Below are positions 21,190-31,063 of a stretch of 64,000 nucleotides of DNA, piece by piece. Numbering within the stretch: position 1 is the first letter of the stretch; the number at the start of each line of letters is the position of its first letter. The notes beneath the pieces were generated by a model. That model was not told the DNA's origin and ran no database searches. It was given only the letters and a program-made list of their open reading frames with translations. The stretch comes from Nematocida ironsii (taxonomy: Eukaryota > Microsporidia), in the NCBI GenBank assembly GCA_001642415.1, contig LTDK01000179.1:1-64000 (forward strand). Direction: 5' to 3'. The position numbers and the translations under genes were made by a program.

Positions 21190-21453
21190 ATGAAGAAGAG
21201 CGAAGAAGAGAAAAAGCATATCCAGGCATTTAAAAGCACAGAAGAGCGCACTGCGCCCTCAAAGGTAAGCGATCTTGTAAAAACATTGGAAAAGTCCTTG
21301 AATCCAAGCCATTTTTTAAATACTCGGTTTAACACCCAGAATATTAAACTGTGTGAGCAGCTTATGGCAAAAAGAAAAGAGAAGAGCATTGAATCACTTC
21401 AAAAATCTTCCCATATAACTCCCGGCCAAACCCCAAATGATGCAAACCAGTAA
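21190..21453 (+). CDS. Small charged protein, 87 aa, unknown
   Basis: The frame is open from a TTG at 21178, but the first ATG is at 21190, giving 87 residues. It is very polar and Lys/Glu/Ser-rich, with a possible amphipathic helix in the middle (VSDLVKTLEKSL) and a basic stretch near residue 67. No signal peptide or membrane segment. It lies 99 bp after lipin on the same strand with similar base composition, which supports it being real. Family unknown. Confidence 0.6.
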   Translation: MKKSEEEKKHIQAFKSTEERTAPSKVSDLVKTLEKSLNPSHFLNTRFNTQNIKLCEQLMAKRKEKSIESLQKSSHITPGQTPNDANQ

Positions 21454-22275
21454 TAACCCACTGAAAAGAAGAGTATTTAGATAATAAGCATCTTATGAAG
21501 TAACCCCAAATAATCCAAAACTAAATTAAGAGATAATTCTCTAGTCGCATAAAAATATAAAATAAGAGGAGGCCCTGTACTGACACATAAAACCCAGCCA
21601 AGTATATGCATACCCACTATACTAAATCTCATTTAAGTGTGTATACCACCAGAACTATGCGCAGAAAATAAAACAGCTTGTGTAATCCCGGCATAATTTC
21701 AAATAAATAATAAATACTGGTCTATTTTTATACACAAATTGTTTTTAGAATAACTGAATATATCATAAATATTTATTAAGAAATTAAAAATTATATATAC
21801 CTCCAAGAAAGAAAATATAATCAGAAGATTAGATATTTAAATAAACAATGCCCATTTTAAAAATATCTATATACCGTCTATATTTATAAAATAGGTTTAT
21901 TTATATTTCAGTCTTTACTCTATAGTGTATGTGTACCTAAAACACATAAGTGTCTAAAAGACAAAAGAATTTTGAAGCCAGCTGCCAATAAATATGTTAG
22001 TAAATAAATACTCTGAAATTTATGTGCGCTAGTTACGAGATGTGCTTAAAAGATTACGCATGCCACGTGATATTATAGCACGGGCTAGGATTATTATAAT
22101 ATGTACTGTGCATTATATGGCCAAAATATGCATATAAAATTACCACTGTAATATATCTGTCTACTGTCTTAAATATACATGAGACTTTTGTTGATTTTTA
22201 TTTAACCGGCTGACAATTGAATTTAAGCTATTATGAACTATTTGTTATTTCGCTCTAAGTCTATTTAATTTATAT
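21454..22275. other. 0.8-kb spacer
   Basis: Between two genes pointing towards each other. AT-rich, and nothing was recognised on either strand. Confidence 0.5.
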
Positions 22276-22995
22276 TTACAGCACAAACTCTTTAAGAAGA
22301 AGTTCTTGTGCAGTTTCCTTTAAAATATCCACACCGAACGGAATACCATGCGCAATGTCTACAGGAGAACGCACAGAAAGTGGCTCTATATTGTGTAGAT
22401 CGCACGCCTTAAGAATGGCTCTAGCAAGTGACTTAAACAGTGCAGATGTATCCACCTCTGAGAAAATAATAGTCATTGTGTTGTGCGTTCCATTAATAGA
22501 CTGTGTGATGTAAAAGTGCTTCTGCCGGTGTGTGAACGTCTGCTTTCTAATAAGAGGGAGCTGGCACAGTGTAATATATATAAAAGATGAAGTACCGCCT
22601 TCACTATTATATATCTCAGAAAGAAAAAGTGACAGCTGACTGACTGTTATAGGGCATGTTTTGTTGCGCGGATCTAAGTCAGGAATTTTTATTTCTGGTG
22701 CCAAGTAGTAGTATCTTTCACTGTTTATTTCTTTTAGGGTTTTATTTATTCCGTTTTCAACCATTTTAAAAACAAATATGACCTTGGCAACTATCTCTAT
22801 TCCATGGTCTCTGTACATTTCTTCCACCTCTGTAGGAATGTAGACTATGATGGGGATCTCATTCTTTTTGGGAATTACTTCACTAGTAAGCATCTCTGGG
22901 CCAGTGTATCCTCTCAATGTCTTGAATATTATAGAAAATATAAGCATGCATTTAAGCATTCGGAAGAAAGTTAACTTATGTATATTTGTTTTCAT
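22276..22995 (-). CDS. Predicted secreted protein, 239 aa, unknown
   Basis: ATG-started frame with a basic N-terminus, a hydrophobic core at about residues 13-26 and a plausible cleavage region near GYTG, so a signal peptide is likely. The mature part is mixed alpha/beta with strands such as IPIIVYIP and VAKVIFVF and a few N-glycosylation-type sites (NKT, NGT). The early part loosely resembles the start of a metalloprotease-type domain, but no HExxH zinc motif is present, so no enzymatic call is made. It is isolated between 0.8 kb and 1.8 kb of noncoding DNA, like other host-facing candidates here. Confidence 0.75.
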   Translation of the reverse strand: MKTNIHKLTFFRMLKCMLIFSIIFKTLRGYTGPEMLTSEVIPKKNEIPIIVYIPTEVEEMYRDHGIEIVAKVIFVFKMVENGINKTLKEINSERYYYLAPEIKIPDLDPRNKTCPITVSQLSLFLSEIYNSEGGTSSFIYITLCQLPLIRKQTFTHRQKHFYITQSINGTHNTMTIIFSEVDTSALFKSLARAILKACDLHNIEPLSVRSPVDIAHGIPFGVDILKETAQELLLKEFVL

Positions 22996-24757
22996 ATCTA
23001 TAAATTTATTTATTTCAATATATAAACAGTATGATGAAACTCAGTGTTTTAGACTAAATTAGACATGTCCTACAAGTAATAGATTATCAAATAAACAATA
23101 GACTGCCAATTCATGTGAAAATAGGCCTGTTTTAATATACTTCATGTTAAAAGATGGCTGTGCACTCCTGTGCTATCCAGTTGAATTCTTCAGTATGGTT
23201 ATATGATAGCATTGGCATATTTAGTGTGTGTATAGGTTATCAAAATGTTTAATATCTACTACATTGTAAAGATGCTGAAACAAATGTATATACACATTGT
23301 CTAGGTGAGTTTGTGTATGAAATCAAAATGATCATTTCGACTAAAAAGTAAATCGCAGCTGAAAACAGCAGTTTAAGAAGATAGACCTCTAGAATAGAAG
23401 GAGGCTCCAAACTACAAGAATAAAAAAGTATAAATACGAGTTTTGAATTTAATAAATGCTAAAGTTTACAATAGTATAATTCTAAGAAATAACTATAAAT
23501 ATAAGCCAAACATAATTAATTGTCCGTGTGTGTTAATTAGTGCGGGCTTCCATGGAAACTGCTGATATTTCTTCGTTTTACATTGTAATTTGAAATGTTT
23601 TATATTTATAGTGATCATAGTTTGTGTTATATTATTTGTAACCAGCAAACATAAAGCCTGTATTATATGCTTCTTGTCCCTCTTTAATCAGAAATAACCG
23701 ATATTTCTCCATTTACTTACTGTAAGCTACTTATTTATACTATAAGATGCCATTAGAATATATTATGATAAAAGTTGAAATTATTTTGTATTCTCTCTTA
23801 CCATACTTTAATTCTCAAATTATATTTTGGAATGCTTATGCTTCTTAAAATAAAGAGAGCCGTAGAAATACAAAAATAAATTACAACTTAAATAATCCAA
23901 CAGTCAAAAATAATTTATGAACTTTCTGAGGCAATTCTATGCCGAGCCTATATTAGTGCAGGGTATAGATTGCGTAACCTGGAATAGCTCAAAATTTCAT
24001 TATAATGGATATAACCTGGAATATTATATATTGCTTTAAATAAATTCTGTGTTCTTGCAATGCACTCTTTGTAAATTAAAAACAGAATAAATTATTTATT
24101 TAACTTGTGTTTCTGGCTCTATATACTATAATAGTCTAATGGTTTCTTATAATAAAATATTTCTGAATATTTGTATAAAAAGCCATATCTAAAACCCAAA
24201 ATTCAAATATTAAATAGAAAATATCATCTATTACACTGTCTATAATGCTACAATATTTCAAGATATAAATCTTCTAGGTTATTAATACTGCTTCATACAT
24301 CATATGCTTTTATATTACTTTGTAATTCGGGTCTGTCTAGCACTGTTAAGTAATTCTCTGTGCCCTGCTCTGTTTTTAGTAAATGCCTATTATTTACGTA
24401 TATTTTCATTTTGAATTATATTTTTATTTTATAGTAAACTCTTCAGAGAAAACTGTATACAATGAAGACTTTTAAAGAAAAGTATACTCCAAAAATATAA
24501 TTTTATTATAGTGAAAGTACATCACAAACCACCAAGCACACAAAGGATTAAGAGCACCATATATACCAATAGTCAAACAGAATACCATGTGCATTCATGA
24601 ACAAGCACAATATATACATCACAAGTGTACTATATAGTGCGGATGGTATAGCGCGGCAGACTTAAATATTAAATAGAGTAGAAAAAACAGCTTTTATTGT
24701 AATGCTAGAATATGAGATTTATTTTAAAATAGAAGTGGGATAGTTGTATTGCGCGTA
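22996..24757. other. 1.8-kb gene-free stretch
   Basis: The longest gene-free stretch of the window. AT-rich, with no frame above about 60 codons that looks coding. Two TAACCTGGAAT strings (around 23975 and 24012) are relatives of the recurring motif. No tRNA-like or GC-rich block was found. Confidence 0.5.
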
Positions 24758-25999
24758 TTAGTCAAATGTTCGCTGCTGTCGCTTTCGCTTATTTCTTTTA
24801 TCCTGCTTTGTTACATCTGGCTGGGTTTTCTGCATGGCTATTCTGAGATCAATAAAGTCTTTTATGTACTTTCTTGCTATGTCCATTTGCATGGACATTT
24901 TTATGGCCTCAAAGTCTTTTCTTTCCTTCATTTTTTCAATAGTTTTAGTGATCATTCCATATAGCCTGGCATCGTCTTCCACAGTTCCCTGCTTGCTAAT
25001 GAACTGCAGCTTGTCCTCTACCCGATCAGATTCTGGATTACTAAAAGTCGGGCTGGAAATAGATACATCGGTGCTAGGACTACTTTCTGGTGTAGAACTA
25101 ACCTCTATAGGCGGATTGTTTTTTGGAACAGGTTCTGGTATAGAAGAAGAATTAGCACGAATCTTGCCACCAATGACAATAGGAACCACCTGCTTCGCCA
25201 CAGGAATTGCACTACTAGAAGCAGTGGGTGCATGCACTCTGGTGTTCTTTGTGGGTTTCTCTGCAGATGCTCCCTTACTGGATTTATTTGGAGTAAGAAC
25301 AAGGCGCAAATTCTTCTCGTCTGAAATCCCAGTAGGCGCGTCTTTTTTAGTACTCGTCTTATTAGAAGACTTTACAGAGGATTTAAGAGTATTCTTCATA
25401 TTGGTATTTGAATCTTCTGCTACTGCAGAACATTTACTTGGCGCAATGCAATCTTTCTTTTGCACGGGAGGTTTTCCTTTTTCTAATGGTTTCTGCACAA
25501 AGAGTGAATTTATATAGTTGGTCAGTACACAATCCGTATCATTCTCTGTAGTCTTTTTATCTTTCTTCTGTTCCTGCTTCTCATCACACTCTCTGTCACA
25601 GCTAGAAGAAGAGAAAGACGGGCTTGAAGAAGAACTCGATGATGAGCTGGAAGGAGAGCATGATGAACTAGAAGATACCATCTTCTCAAGCCTTTCCAAA
25701 TATTCCTGGGTTTTTATCTCACTCTGTCGCTCCCTCTCTTTTCTGGCTTCCTCTTGGGTGTTAGCTATTTTTAAAAGAGATCCAATTCCTTCCTTTATTT
25801 CTTCTATTTCTTTGTCCTTTCTTTCAGTGCTTTGTATAAGAAGATTTCTGTCTATGGTGTTACTTACTATTTCATCCAATTTTTTAAGCAGATCTTCTGC
25901 AGTTGGAGAATTTTCTTTCTTCTCTGGAAGAGTTTTTATTTCTAACGATCTTTTCAGAAGAAGGAAAGATTGCGTAAATTTCTCTTTTACTGTTCTCAT
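24758..25999 (-). CDS. Ser-rich, largely disordered protein, 413 aa
   Basis: The frame opens with GTG three codons earlier; the first ATG gives 413 residues (MRTVKEKF...). The N-terminal 110 residues are helical and charged. A nearly pure Ser tract with Pro and Cys follows at about residues 109-135, then a long Ser/Thr/Pro/Lys-rich disordered middle. The C-terminal helical region (about residues 335-395) ends in a strongly basic tail (KRNKRKRQQR) that could be a nuclear localisation signal. No domain is recognised and there is no signal peptide. A nuclear or scaffold role is a guess from the basic tail only. Confidence 0.7.
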   Translation of the reverse strand: MRTVKEKFTQSFLLLKRSLEIKTLPEKKENSPTAEDLLKKLDEIVSNTIDRNLLIQSTERKDKEIEEIKEGIGSLLKIANTQEEARKERERQSEIKTQEYLERLEKMVSSSSSCSPSSSSSSSSSSPSFSSSSCDRECDEKQEQKKDKKTTENDTDCVLTNYINSLFVQKPLEKGKPPVQKKDCIAPSKCSAVAEDSNTNMKNTLKSSVKSSNKTSTKKDAPTGISDEKNLRLVLTPNKSSKGASAEKPTKNTRVHAPTASSSAIPVAKQVVPIVIGGKIRANSSSIPEPVPKNNPPIEVSSTPESSPSTDVSISSPTFSNPESDRVEDKLQFISKQGTVEDDARLYGMITKTIEKMKERKDFEAIKMSMQMDIARKYIKDFIDLRIAMQKTQPDVTKQDKRNKRKRQQRTFD

Positions 26000-26398
26000 T
26001 GAAAACACAAAGAAGCATTAATTTAACCTTTACAATTTGTAATTGTGAAACATTGTTTTATAACAATAAAAAAGTAAAAAGCCTAGTAGCTCTGAAAATG
26101 AAACTGCACATAAACAGAAATAGATTAAATAACCATATTAATAATTTTTGGTCATTTCAAATTTAAAGTTATTTAGTAAGCATAATCTACAGCATTTACT
26201 GCCCAGTAATAATAATATAAAAAGAGAAGAAATAAAAATATGCAGCAATCTGGTTTAATAAACAAATTACTAATTGTGTGTTTCTTACATGAATCCACTG
26301 CATATTTAAGATATAGTTAGAACAAAAGCCTTTATTTGTCTATTAATGAATGATCAATCAAGTAAGAACTGCTCCAAGCAAGCTTCTTTCCAGTTCAT
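26000..26398. other. Spacer
   Basis: About 400 bp of AT-rich sequence between two same-strand genes; nothing recognised. Confidence 0.5.
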
Positions 26399-27100
26399 CT
26401 AAGAGCTTTCATCTTTTTTGCTGCTTTTCTTCTCGGAGTTATCATCTTCTTTCTCAGGTGTTTCCTTTGCTTCTACGCCAGAGTCAGAAGACTTTTTGGA
26501 ATCCTTGCCATCTTTCTTCTCGGACTCAACTGTTTTGTCATCCTTTTTCTCAGACTCAACGGTCTTGTCATCTTTCTTCTCAGACTCAAGATTCTTGACA
26601 TCCTTCTTCTCAGAAACTGGCTCCTTCTTGATGCCCTCGGCAGTCTTTCGTCCCTTTTCAACGGCATTAAAGAAATCCTCTGCCTCTTCTAAAGTAGAGA
26701 ATCTAGCCAGGTACTTCTGTGCTCGGTCTAAACCATCCCCACAGTCGTCTCCAAATGTAGTCCATATCCAAGAGTGCTCTGCCAGTGGATACTTTGAAAG
26801 AACAGTTGCTGCCTCAATATAGTGATTGCACCCAAGCTTGAATACTTTCTCTCTAATCTGAGTGATTCTGTACTTCTTGCTAGTTGGCTCAAGAGAAACA
26901 CGCAGCTTTCCCTTTCCACGCCCAACCCAGGACTTGGTCTCCAGCTGAAACCTGTAAAGGATCGCAGAGGCAGAGAAAATAATCTCGTCTTTCTCTGATA
27001 GCTTTGTGTACTCTTCCCTTCTTTTTCTGATCTGCTCCTCTTCTGTTTCGAGAGTATGATCTTCCACGGTGTTTTCTTCTTTTCGCTCTTTTACTTCCAT
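26399..27100 (-). CDS. YRB1: RanBP1-type Ran-binding protein
   Basis: The start is set at the ATG at 27100 because the frame upstream runs into the tRNA-Ala gene. The 233-residue protein has one RanBD at about residues 35-150. It has the typical KDEIIFSASAILYRF opening, a WVGRGKGKLRV strand (family pattern W-ERG-G) and a WTTFGDD element, ending in the helix EEAEDFFNAVEKG. It binds Ran-GTP in the cytoplasm and promotes GTP hydrolysis with RanGAP, recycling nuclear transport receptors. The C-terminal 75 residues are a Lys/Glu/Asp/Ser tail with three SEKKD-type repeats. Family assignment is firm. Confidence 0.9.
   Translation of the reverse strand: MEVKERKEENTVEDHTLETEEEQIRKRREEYTKLSEKDEIIFSASAILYRFQLETKSWVGRGKGKLRVSLEPTSKKYRITQIREKVFKLGCNHYIEAATVLSKYPLAEHSWIWTTFGDDCGDGLDRAQKYLARFSTLEEAEDFFNAVEKGRKTAEGIKKEPVSEKKDVKNLESEKKDDKTVESEKKDDKTVESEKKDGKDSKKSSDSGVEAKETPEKEDDNSEKKSSKKDESS
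26521..26610 (-). repeat. Three 30-bp tandem repeats in the RanBP1 tail
   Basis: Units 26521-26550, 26551-26580 and 26581-26610 are near-identical and in frame, each encoding a ten-residue SEKKD-type block. The length is likely to vary between strains. Confidence 0.8.
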
Positions 27101-27135
27101 ATTATACAGGGATGAGGTGCAAAAAAAAGTAAAAA

Positions 27136-27207
27136 TGGAGAACGAGGGGATCGAACCCCCGACCTTCCGCATGCAAAGCGGACACTCTACCACTGAGCTA
27201 GTCCCCC
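27136..27207 (-). tRNA. tRNA-Ala (TGC)
   Basis: Intronless cloverleaf on the minus strand. Acceptor GGGGGAC pairs with GTTCTCC (two G-U pairs), anticodon stem TCCGC with GCGGA, and the loop TTTGCAT carries anticodon TGC. The T loop is TTCGATC, the discriminator is A, and T runs follow. Its 3' end is only 35 bp from the RanBP1 start codon on the same strand, so the Pol III terminator and the RanBP1 promoter region coincide. Confidence 0.96.
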
Positions 27208-27322
27208 GACACATATTATGCACAGACGCTCTCCGTGTCCCCGTGGCTTGTTTGGTTTGTCTGCTCTGCTTCTGCTCTCTTTGTCTCTGTGGAATATATA
27301 CAAAGTTTTTTATATCTCTTCT

Positions 27323-28255
27323 ATGTCATCTGCGAGCAGCCCAATGGAAGAGCTGATCAAGCGAATAACAAGAATGTTCTATGAGCCGCACCATGTGGTC
27401 ATAATGGACATAATGCTGAACCACATGGTACTCTCTGAAGATGACCTGGCAGACAAGATGAAGCTTCTTCCAAGGGAGTTTAACAGGCTGGCAGTAAAAC
27501 TGAAGGATGACAAGATCCTCTCCTCTGTCACCACAAACGATATAAAACCAGATGGCATGCAGACAACAAAGACTACATTCTCCTTAAACTTTGCGCAGAT
27601 CATTAACATTGTGAAGTACAAGATATTTGTCATGACAAAACAGCTTGAGACTAAAATGCGTGATAAAGAAACAAAAATCATGTATCACTGCGAGAAGTGC
27701 GATATATCCCACTCTCTTCTGGATGTGCAATCTCTTCTGGACAGCACCACATTTACATTCAGATGCAGTGACTGTGGAAGCGAGCTGAAAGAGAAGAAGG
27801 AAAGCTCTGAAAATGAGAAAATGCATGCCTCAGATATATTCAAAAAGCTGATGGAAGAAGTAAATTGCATTATTATTCTGCTAAAGGAAATAGAAAGCCT
27901 TGGAATAGAATCTGCGCCAAGGAAGTCCTCAGCTACACAAGAGGATGCAGATACACCCGAAGAGCAGGGCAGAGAGTACTCCAACAATAAATTACTATTT
28001 GCAGAGGAGGAGACTGAAGAAAAAATAAGCATACCAGAAATAGAAATTGAAAGCGAAAAAGAAGCAGCAGTCATTTCAAATGAGCAAGAAGAAGAAGCAA
28101 ATGACTCAACTAGCAAGAATTCTGAAATAGGAATGGAAACAGTTGAGGTAGAAGGAGTGCCTAAGCTGTACAAAGACATAACAGAAGAAGATAAGGAGAG
28201 AATGAGTGAAAGTGAGTACGAAAGGTACTTTGAGATATACGAAAAGAACAATTAG
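27323..28255 (+). CDS. TFA1: Transcription initiation factor TFIIE alpha subunit
   Basis: An in-frame ATG at 27218 would add 35 hydrophobic residues beside the tRNA. The ATG at 27323 gives a normal TFIIE-alpha start, and M8 is also possible. The 310-residue protein has a winged helix at about residues 10-115 and a zinc ribbon with C123, C126, C148 and C151 (YHCEKC ... FRCSDC). A long acidic Glu/Ser-rich C-terminal region follows, as in other TFIIE-alpha proteins. It works with TFIIE-beta to recruit and regulate TFIIH at Pol II promoters. It is shorter than the yeast protein (482 aa). It diverges from tRNA-Ala. Confidence 0.9.
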   Translation: MSSASSPMEELIKRITRMFYEPHHVVIMDIMLNHMVLSEDDLADKMKLLPREFNRLAVKLKDDKILSSVTTNDIKPDGMQTTKTTFSLNFAQIINIVKYKIFVMTKQLETKMRDKETKIMYHCEKCDISHSLLDVQSLLDSTTFTFRCSDCGSELKEKKESSENEKMHASDIFKKLMEEVNCIIILLKEIESLGIESAPRKSSATQEDADTPEEQGREYSNNKLLFAEEETEEKISIPEIEIESEKEAAVISNEQEEEANDSTSKNSEIGMETVEVEGVPKLYKDITEEDKERMSESEYERYFEIYEKNN

Positions 28256-28768
28256 ACTTAAATCTACAAATGTCAGTTTAGTATTTTCGGGTTATATATA
28301 TTTAAACATAATTTTAGTGATGAATATGCAATAAGAAATAATTATTTGTCTATGTAATGCATTCTGTCTTATTTAAGAAAAATATTCAGTGCAAGCCTCT
28401 TCATTCTCTTATTGTTTTATCTGCAGGGATAGAAATAAAAATTATTTAAGATATTTGTTTAGAAGTTATGACATGTGCCGTGTGTGCTTTTAAAAAGGTT
28501 TCAGATCCGTAAATATTGTAGATTTGCGGTTGACAGCGTTTATTTTTACTTTATTTTATATATTTCACATATAATCATAAAATATAGATGTTTATGCGTA
28601 GTAAGAATATATTTATACATAAACGACTATTTAAGAGCAAAGGACAAATTAAATTGGTCTTTTCTAATAACTCTATAAAAATATTTACTGGATTTCCTTT
28701 TTGAGTAAACCAGTAGTGATTATACCAGACACAAATAAAGCAAAAATTATTTTGTGCCCCAGTAGATA
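28256..28768. other. Spacer with a recurring-motif copy
   Basis: About 510 bp. It carries TTTCGGGTTAT at 28285-28295, about 30 bp after the TFIIE-alpha stop. No gene. Confidence 0.5.
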
Positions 28769-30376
28769 ATGAAAGACTTTTTAAACGATTTGAAGGATTC
28801 TATTGCAGAAAGCAAAAAAAATGGCATGCTAAAGGACGTACAAATAGACCAGACTGGGGATCATTTGACGATATTACAAAGCACTCTTAATACGACAGCC
28901 GGGATGTTTTACTCGCCATCTGAGTACTATCATATCTTAACTGACGGAGATTCTGGCAGCACTCTGCTGGATCAGCTAGTTCAAATGCTTGAAAGGCCGT
29001 ATCTCACAAGACTTATTGCACTTCCTGATGCACATGCAGGAAAAGAGTTTCCTGTGGGGATTTCCTGCTCATTTGACCCAGCACATCCAGAGTGCAGGGT
29101 TGTGCCAGAAATGATAGGATTTGACATAAACTGCGGAGTTAGGTTGTGGGCCACAAACATTAAAAAAAGTGAGTTTCTTCCTCTTAGAGAGGCTTTTATG
29201 ACTCGTGCATTTGAGCAGATAGGAATAATAGACAGGCCCACCCAGCTTCCAAAAGAGATTGATGCAGATAAAATCCTTGAGCAAGGAATACCCTATCTAA
29301 TAGAACTAGGAATGGCCACGGAACTAGATGCTATGTGCACAGAGTCGCAAGGGTGTCTTCCTGTTAGTAATGTTAAAAAGCTACTGGGGCAAGCTCCGAG
29401 GGCAGCAGTAAAAAAACAGCTGGGAACGCTAGGAAATGGAAACCACTATGTTGAAATACAGGTGGTAAGTGAAATATTTGATGATAAAATATGTAAGCAG
29501 CTAGGGCTAGAGCTTGATATGGTCTGTGTATCTGTGCACACTGGCAGTCGGTCGGTCGGTGGTGGCGCAGTGTCAGATTTACTAAATAAGTGCATGAGAT
29601 ATGAAAGTAAGTATGTGCATGATGGAAAGGTGGAAATACCAATTAATGATCCTATGGCAGAAAAGTACTTTGAAATGGTAAATGCATGCAGCAACTTTGC
29701 ATTCTGTAACCGAGTCATGATAGGAAGAGAGGTGGAAGAAGCTCTAAAACAAACATTTGAAGAGTGCATGGAAGATGCCAGGGAGACAGATGTCAAAGAC
29801 ACACAGGAAGTGAGAAACATAAAAAACAGCAGAAACATAACAATGCGTGTAATAAGTGACTCTGCACATAATATTGTGCGATTAGAAGAAAGAGATGGCA
29901 AAAAAGTGCTTAGAATAAGAAAAGGGAGTACGCAGATTCTTCCATATGGAGACAAAGAAAGAAGCATTGCGAGAGATATTAATAAGATGTCTTTATACAA
30001 TTTGAAGTCTAGTATGTCAGATGAGTCTAACAAGTATACAATATATCCTCATGTTGTATCTGTGGGTGGATCCATGAGCACTGGTAGCTATGTGCTCTCA
30101 GCAGGAAAAAACGGGGAGTCCGTGGACTATGTTACCTGCCATGGGTCAGGCCGAATTTTGCGAAGGAAGGATGCCAATAAAGAAATTACGCAAGAAGGAC
30201 TGAAAAACGAACTAGAAAGTGCAGATGTATCCATGCGCGTTAAAAATATCAACAAAATAAGAGAAGAGTCCAGCAAAGCATACAAATGTATAAAGAAGGT
30301 GGTTGACTACTGTGAAGAGTCTGGGCTGTCAAATAAGGTGTGCAGACTGGCCCCAATAGGAGGAATAAAGGGATAG
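28769..30376 (+). CDS. RTCB: RtcB-family RNA ligase
   Basis: A 535-residue protein covering the whole RtcB fold. The metal/GMP site elements are present: PDAHAGKEFPVG (D87, H89), GFDINCGVRL with C122, LGNGNHYVEI with H226 and VHTGSRSVGGG with H257. SDSAHNI and the late TCHGSGR, whose His is the guanylylation site in characterised RtcB, are also there. It joins RNA 2',3'-cyclic phosphate or 3'-phosphate ends to 5'-OH ends, in tRNA splicing or repair. All key residues are intact, so it is probably active. Yeasts use Trl1 instead; RtcB is the archaeal and animal type. Archease, its activator, is not in this window. Confidence 0.95.
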   Translation: MKDFLNDLKDSIAESKKNGMLKDVQIDQTGDHLTILQSTLNTTAGMFYSPSEYYHILTDGDSGSTLLDQLVQMLERPYLTRLIALPDAHAGKEFPVGISCSFDPAHPECRVVPEMIGFDINCGVRLWATNIKKSEFLPLREAFMTRAFEQIGIIDRPTQLPKEIDADKILEQGIPYLIELGMATELDAMCTESQGCLPVSNVKKLLGQAPRAAVKKQLGTLGNGNHYVEIQVVSEIFDDKICKQLGLELDMVCVSVHTGSRSVGGGAVSDLLNKCMRYESKYVHDGKVEIPINDPMAEKYFEMVNACSNFAFCNRVMIGREVEEALKQTFEECMEDARETDVKDTQEVRNIKNSRNITMRVISDSAHNIVRLEERDGKKVLRIRKGSTQILPYGDKERSIARDINKMSLYNLKSSMSDESNKYTIYPHVVSVGGSMSTGSYVLSAGKNGESVDYVTCHGSGRILRRKDANKEITQEGLKNELESADVSMRVKNINKIREESSKAYKCIKKVVDYCEESGLSNKVCRLAPIGGIKG

Positions 30377-31063
30377 ACTGCTTTTTTACTATTATAACAA
30401 GAAGTATCTGAAATACATATATTCTGTTAGAAATAAATGAAATTTCTGGATACTTTTCAACAGAATATAAAATGGAGACATGTTTTTGTATATGGTTAGA
30501 CTCAAGGCACTTTATTATTATGTTAGGCACAGCCTGTCTGCATGTATAACACAACATAATTCTAAGCAGGCACATAAGTAGTCTGTTTATGCGGATAGAC
30601 AGCAAAAATACACAGAAATAATTTTATATTTTTAAAAAGCCTTTACATTGTCTTATTTATATGTACACTTTAATTATTTTGCCAATACATAAAGGATAGG
30701 AAATTGAACTTTTATAAGAAAAAAACAGAAGATAATAAAGAAGTAGAAATTTCTACAATTTGTACTTTTTATATGATATTCAGTGCGTAATGTTTCTTGT
30801 TAACTGTATATGATTTTTAGAACTGCTTTCCTTTGGCAATTGGATCATTCAATATGTAAAGATCAATCCGCATGCACTGCAAACTTTATAAAGAGATAAT
30901 TGGTCGTTTTTGCGAATTTTATTGGTCAATAAGTCTTAGTAGGTTTCATTTTTATCATATTTATAATGATGGCATCTAATTCGTGGGTTTGCTTATTCTT
31001 GGTTGGGGCATTTTAGCCAAAATGATAGTCTTTTCTATAAATATACAGCTGTTAATAGAAAGT
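30377..31063. other. Spacer
   Basis: About 690 bp of AT-rich sequence upstream of the secreted charged protein. Its open frame runs back here through GTG and two further ATGs, but no separate gene is seen. Confidence 0.5.

Noticed and set aside
25518..26021. 167-codon frame antisense to the Ser-rich protein
   Set aside because: Mirror of a Ser/Glu/Lys-rich region; Ser/Leu/Phe-rich shadow.
27218..27322. Upstream ATG extending TFIIE-alpha by 35 residues
   Set aside because: The extension is a hydrophobic run beginning 11 bp from the tRNA-Ala gene and does not fit a nuclear factor; the ATG at 27323 fits the family start.
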